From the NCBI GenBank assembly GCA_025362015.1, contig JANYIO010000266.1:1-41380 (forward strand): a stretch of DNA of 41,380 nucleotides, given 5' to 3'. The translations under genes and the position numbers were made by a program. Under the pieces are notes generated by a model. That model had not been told where the DNA came from. It worked only from the letters and a program-made list of their open reading frames with translations, and did not search any database. This document shows positions 40,152 to 41,380 of this stretch, piece after piece. The stretch's first letter is position 1; each line of letters begins with the position of its first letter. Source of the DNA: Gammaproteobacteria bacterium (lineage in GTDB: Bacteria > Pseudomonadota > Gammaproteobacteria > Pseudomonadales > Cellvibrionaceae).

Positions 40152-41380
40152 TAGCTTTTTATTTTTTCTGTTTCGGGCGGATAAAGTTTATCAATCACCG
40201 TATTGCGCCACGGCTCTACCAAATTGCTTTTGTCAGTCGCAAATTCGCTAGCGACTTCGAGATAAAAATCGTTGCTAATTTTCGGCGCACCCTGCTCGCT
40301 CACTATGGCCGGGCCTTGCATAACGACACCAATTTTGTGCCAGTTTAATAAAAATTCTTCGCGATCTTGATAACGCCCAACCTGCGCTGCCCCGAGACTG
40401 AATTTCCAGTTATCTGGCGATGATGGCTTGCTGGTATCCGCAGGCTCAATAATAGTTTGCGTAATTGCGGTACCTTCACCGCGCACAGAAAAACGTGGCC
40501 TTGCGAGCTCGCCATTGTTGGCGACTACATCCTCGTAGGTATAAACCGCAACGGGTCTTTGCGCCGGCCATGAAGAATACAAGAGCGTATTAAAAGCTGG
40601 CATCCCTTTTTTCCAATCGTCCTTGAGCCCATGCATAGTCACTTCACCATCGGGATTTGGGCTGGGAATATGAGTAGCGCAAGAGTTGTAATCCGTGTGC
40701 CAAGGCAGCGCCATAAATTTGCATAAATCACCGGGCTCAACTTGATCATTGCGCAAAGGGATATAGCCAACACCGAGAAAAGGTGAGCCCTCTTTTACTT
40801 TGCTGTAATCCAGATGTCGCATATTGATACGGAACGGGCCACCCATGTGATGTTTTGCCCAATCTTGTTGATAAAGATTTATATCGCGCACAATAAAACT
40901 CATTTCAATGCCGGGGCTAAAGCGACCACCCAAACAATTAAATAAAATTATTTTATCCAAAGCTTCACCAGCGCCCAACGCGTTGTAGGCTACCTTGGTG
41001 CTCGCTGCATTCTTAAGGTAGTGACCTTCTGACCATTGCTTTAGAAAAAAATACTGGGCTTTGGTGGGGCTTAAAAAACTTTTATTGGCATCGCCCAACG
41101 AGAGTGGCATTAAGGGGCTGCCGATTTGCTCGCCGTCTTTTTTATTGGGATCGCGAATAAAGTTCATGATTTTAAACTCATCCCAATCGGCGGTTATTTT
41201 ACCAATCTCATCATGCTTGCCGATCGCTCGAGCAGGCAAACTGGTATTCCATTTTTGCAGCGATGCCGCACGAAAAATTGGATAAACTTCTTTGGCGAAA
41301 TCTACTTTGTAATTGGTTTGATAATGATTGTTATAGATGGAAGGCTGAAGTTTTAATTTTTCTAGCCAAGTGCAATACAA
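40151..41380 (-). CDS. LodA/GoxA-family quinoprotein amino-acid oxidase (partial, 5' end outside window)
   Basis: The last 409 codons of a larger gene; the frame is still open at the window edge. LodA-type enzymes oxidise amino acids (L-lysine epsilon-amine or glycine) to aldehyde or glyoxylate, ammonia and H2O2, using a cysteine tryptophylquinone made from one Cys and one Trp. The matching segments are visible: IILFNCLGGRFSPGIEMSF with a candidate Cys (fragment residue 149, codon 40934-40936), and FMALPWHTDYNSCATH with a candidate Trp (residue 227, codon 40700-40702). The 78-residue spacing differs from the 65 of Marinomonas LodA (C516, W581). Substrate cannot be called from this fragment. 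Confidence 0.88.
   Translation of the reverse strand: MYCTWLEKLKLQPSIYNNHYQTNYKVDFAKEVYPIFRAASLQKWNTSLPARAIGKHDEIGKITADWDEFKIMNFIRDPNKKDGEQIGSPLMPLSLGDANKSFLSPTKAQYFFLKQWSEGHYLKNAASTKVAYNALGAGEALDKIILFNCLGGRFSPGIEMSFIVRDINLYQQDWAKHHMGGPFRINMRHLDYSKVKEGSPFLGVGYIPLRNDQVEPGDLCKFMALPWHTDYNSCATHIPSPNPDGEVTMHGLKDDWKKGMPAFNTLLYSSWPAQRPVAVYTYEDVVANNGELARPRFSVRGEGTAITQTIIEPADTSKPSSPDNWKFSLGAAQVGRYQDREEFLLNWHKIGVVMQGPAIVSEQGAPKISNDFYLEVASEFATDKSNLVEPWRNTVIDKLYPPETEKIKS

Noticed and set aside
1-41380. CRISPR array, insertion sequence, integrase or prophage
   Set aside because: No regularly spaced repeats, transposase or integrase motifs, or phage structural genes were seen on either strand.

Overview
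The window looks like chromosomal DNA of a gammaproteobacterium with moderate to low GC, most plausibly from the Cellvibrionaceae / Pseudomonadales neighbourhood. This is inferred from gene content and order only, since no database search was possible. The supporting points are the rnr-rlmB / rpsF-rpsR-rplI-dnaB order without priB between rpsF and rpsR, a Pseudomonas-like aa3/caa3 oxidase assembly cluster, tamAB, srkA, and a LodA/LodB-type quinoprotein operon.

Layout. 1-6900: a tRNA-Leu(CAG) on the minus strand with its own promoter, then the translation and replication block rnr, rlmB, rpsF, rpsR, rplI, dnaB on the plus strand. 6900-16500: a Yip1-type membrane protein, then a large minus-strand respiratory block. 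Read 5' to 3' on the minus strand it is coxB (subunit II with a fused cytochrome c domain), coxA, ctaG/cox11, coxC, then SURF1, a thioredoxin-fold-like CxxxC protein, ctaA, cyoE, a PCu(A)C copper chaperone and SCO. Only a small DUF2909-type twin-TM gene interrupts it, on the opposite strand. Together these genes build a copper/heme a terminal oxidase: the catalytic subunits, heme o and heme a synthesis, and CuA/CuB delivery. 16505-17091 is a long non-coding leader containing a near-palindrome. 17092-18700: two small membrane proteins and rlmJ. 18884-24629: tamA-tamB. 24634-27503: a lipase-like hydrolase, an orphan periplasmic binding protein and srkA, all on the minus strand.

27900-34750 is an accessory plus-strand region. 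It holds a secreted beta-propeller protein, an OmpR-type response regulator with its histidine kinase (stop/start overlap), a perfect 20-bp palindrome, and a translationally coupled pair of exported DUF4139 proteins. The second DUF4139 protein carries an internal motif that looks like the N-terminal signature of TonB-dependent receptors. 34800-38160 is a mixed accessory stretch: a GNAT acetyltransferase, a GH25 lysozyme without signal peptide followed by a small orphan gene, a methyltransferase and a VapBC toxin-antitoxin module with a clear promoter and operator. 38236-41380 (minus strand) is a LodA-like cysteine tryptophylquinone oxidase (5' end outside the window), its LodB-like flavoprotein and a DJ-1/PfpI-family protein.

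The parts most worth a second look are the LodAB-PfpI operon, the DUF4139 pair with its TonB-box-like insert, the GH25/small-protein pair, and the degenerate SCO-like protein inside the oxidase assembly operon.
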